The translations under genes and the position numbers were made by a program. 64,000 bases of DNA from Choristoneura fumiferana. Taxonomy: Eukaryota; Arthropoda; Insecta; Lepidoptera; Tortricidae. The notes under the pieces were generated by a model. The model was given only the letters and a program-made list of their open reading frames with translations, ran no database searches and had not been told where the DNA came from. This document shows positions 63,401 to 64,000 of the stretch, in pieces. Each line of letters starts with the position of its first letter. The first letter of the stretch is position 1. Where the stretch lies: assembly GCF_025370935.1 (NCBI RefSeq), contig NC_133476.1:17991047-18055046 (forward strand). The letters run 5' to 3'.

Positions 63401-64000
63401 CACTTTACTGGAATTGAATTAGTGTCGTATAGGTGTCGCATTGACGTAATATTGGTCGGTTTTAAGCTTCCAGATAAAACGTCTTTTTTAGTGGTGGGCT
63501 TTAGTTTTTTTGTGTCTACGGTATTTTAAGTCGAAACGATTGGAATTCATACCGCACCATCGCACTACATACGTAAACCAAGCTACTTAATAAAGTGCTA
63601 ATTAAAAAATGTACATAAACGCTATTTTTTACTTGTTCATAGTTTTTTAGGCATTTGTTATTGTTTTGACGAATAAGAAAAAATCAGACAAATACGATAC
63701 TATAACAGTTGTAAAGCAATCCAAATCCCATCCTCACTTTACGGTAGCACAAAAACACATGTATTTGTTTATAATTCATATTAAATTAATAAATAGAGTT
63801 ATTATTACGACATTTCAATGCACACCGTCCTTTTACTTTGTCAAGGCAATGATTTGCCCGCCGGCTGCCGGACGCGCCCCTTCCGGAAATAGCCCGCTGA
63901 TTGCCCGCCATTTACATCCGGCAGGGGTTGCGGGGTGGCTTGTACCCGTATGCCTACCATGCCAATATTGGCAACTACTAATCAGATTTCGGCAGACATA

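Larger units (their letters stand above)
37966..64000 (-). other. no exon recognised; probably the RhoGAP first intron or introns
   Basis: Twenty-six kilobases with no frame, on either strand, that matches a family I know. The RhoGAP exon at 37965 needs an upstream PDZ and PH-half exon, so at least one intron must cover most of this region, unless those exons are short and I missed them. Repeats listed separately occupy only a few kb. The remainder is AT-rich unique sequence with CpG-rich patches near 40960-41040, 42180-42300 and 63280-63400. Confidence 0.45.

Overview
This window is nuclear DNA from an insect, most likely a moth or butterfly. It has intron-rich genes with GT-AG introns, GC-rich exons in AT-rich non-coding DNA, and repeat families that I recognise as typical of Lepidoptera: tRNA-headed SINEs, Lep1-like Helitrons whose ends match the 'tataatattagtaggga' signature, RTE-type LINE tails, and many palindromic MITEs. 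No bacterial operon, CRISPR array or phage feature is present.

Two protein genes can be read exon by exon, and they converge. On the + strand, 2081-22019, lies a complete 17-exon Trim37 orthologue (RING, B-box, coiled coil, MATH/TRAF, long acidic and proline/serine-rich tail). The reading phase is consistent at every junction and gives 941 residues, close to the length of vertebrate TRIM37. On the - strand, 37965 down to 31018, lie the last nine exons of a PH-RhoGAP protein of the ARHGAP21/23 (fly RhoGAP19D) family: half a PH domain, the whole RhoGAP domain and the C-terminal tail, 805 residues. Its PDZ and first PH-half exons are not visible in the window, so an intron of at least 26 kb must run from 37966 past 64000, or small 5' exons escaped me.

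Layout: 1-1565 is retroelement debris (3' end of a Copia element; an antisense RTE fragment). 2081-22019 is Trim37, with introns crowded with MITEs, two Helitron copies and LINE tails. 22020-31017 is the shared 3' flank of the two genes, with a SINE, several MITEs and a candidate poly(A) signal. 31018-37965 is the RhoGAP 3' half, one intron of which is mostly end-to-end transposon insertions. 37966-64000 has no exon I can support. It holds scattered repeats (SINEs, a Helitron, a MITE, an inverted SINE pair) in otherwise unique AT-rich DNA, with a few CpG-rich patches that may be promoters.

I found no convincing new multi-gene system. The best leads are a possible alternative last exon of Trim37 at 16161-16303, a four-level nest of MITEs at 18520-19373, inverted repeats bracketing Trim37 exons 7-8, and a class I PDZ ligand at the RhoGAP C-terminus. 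All gene models come from reading splice signals and remembered family motifs, without any search.
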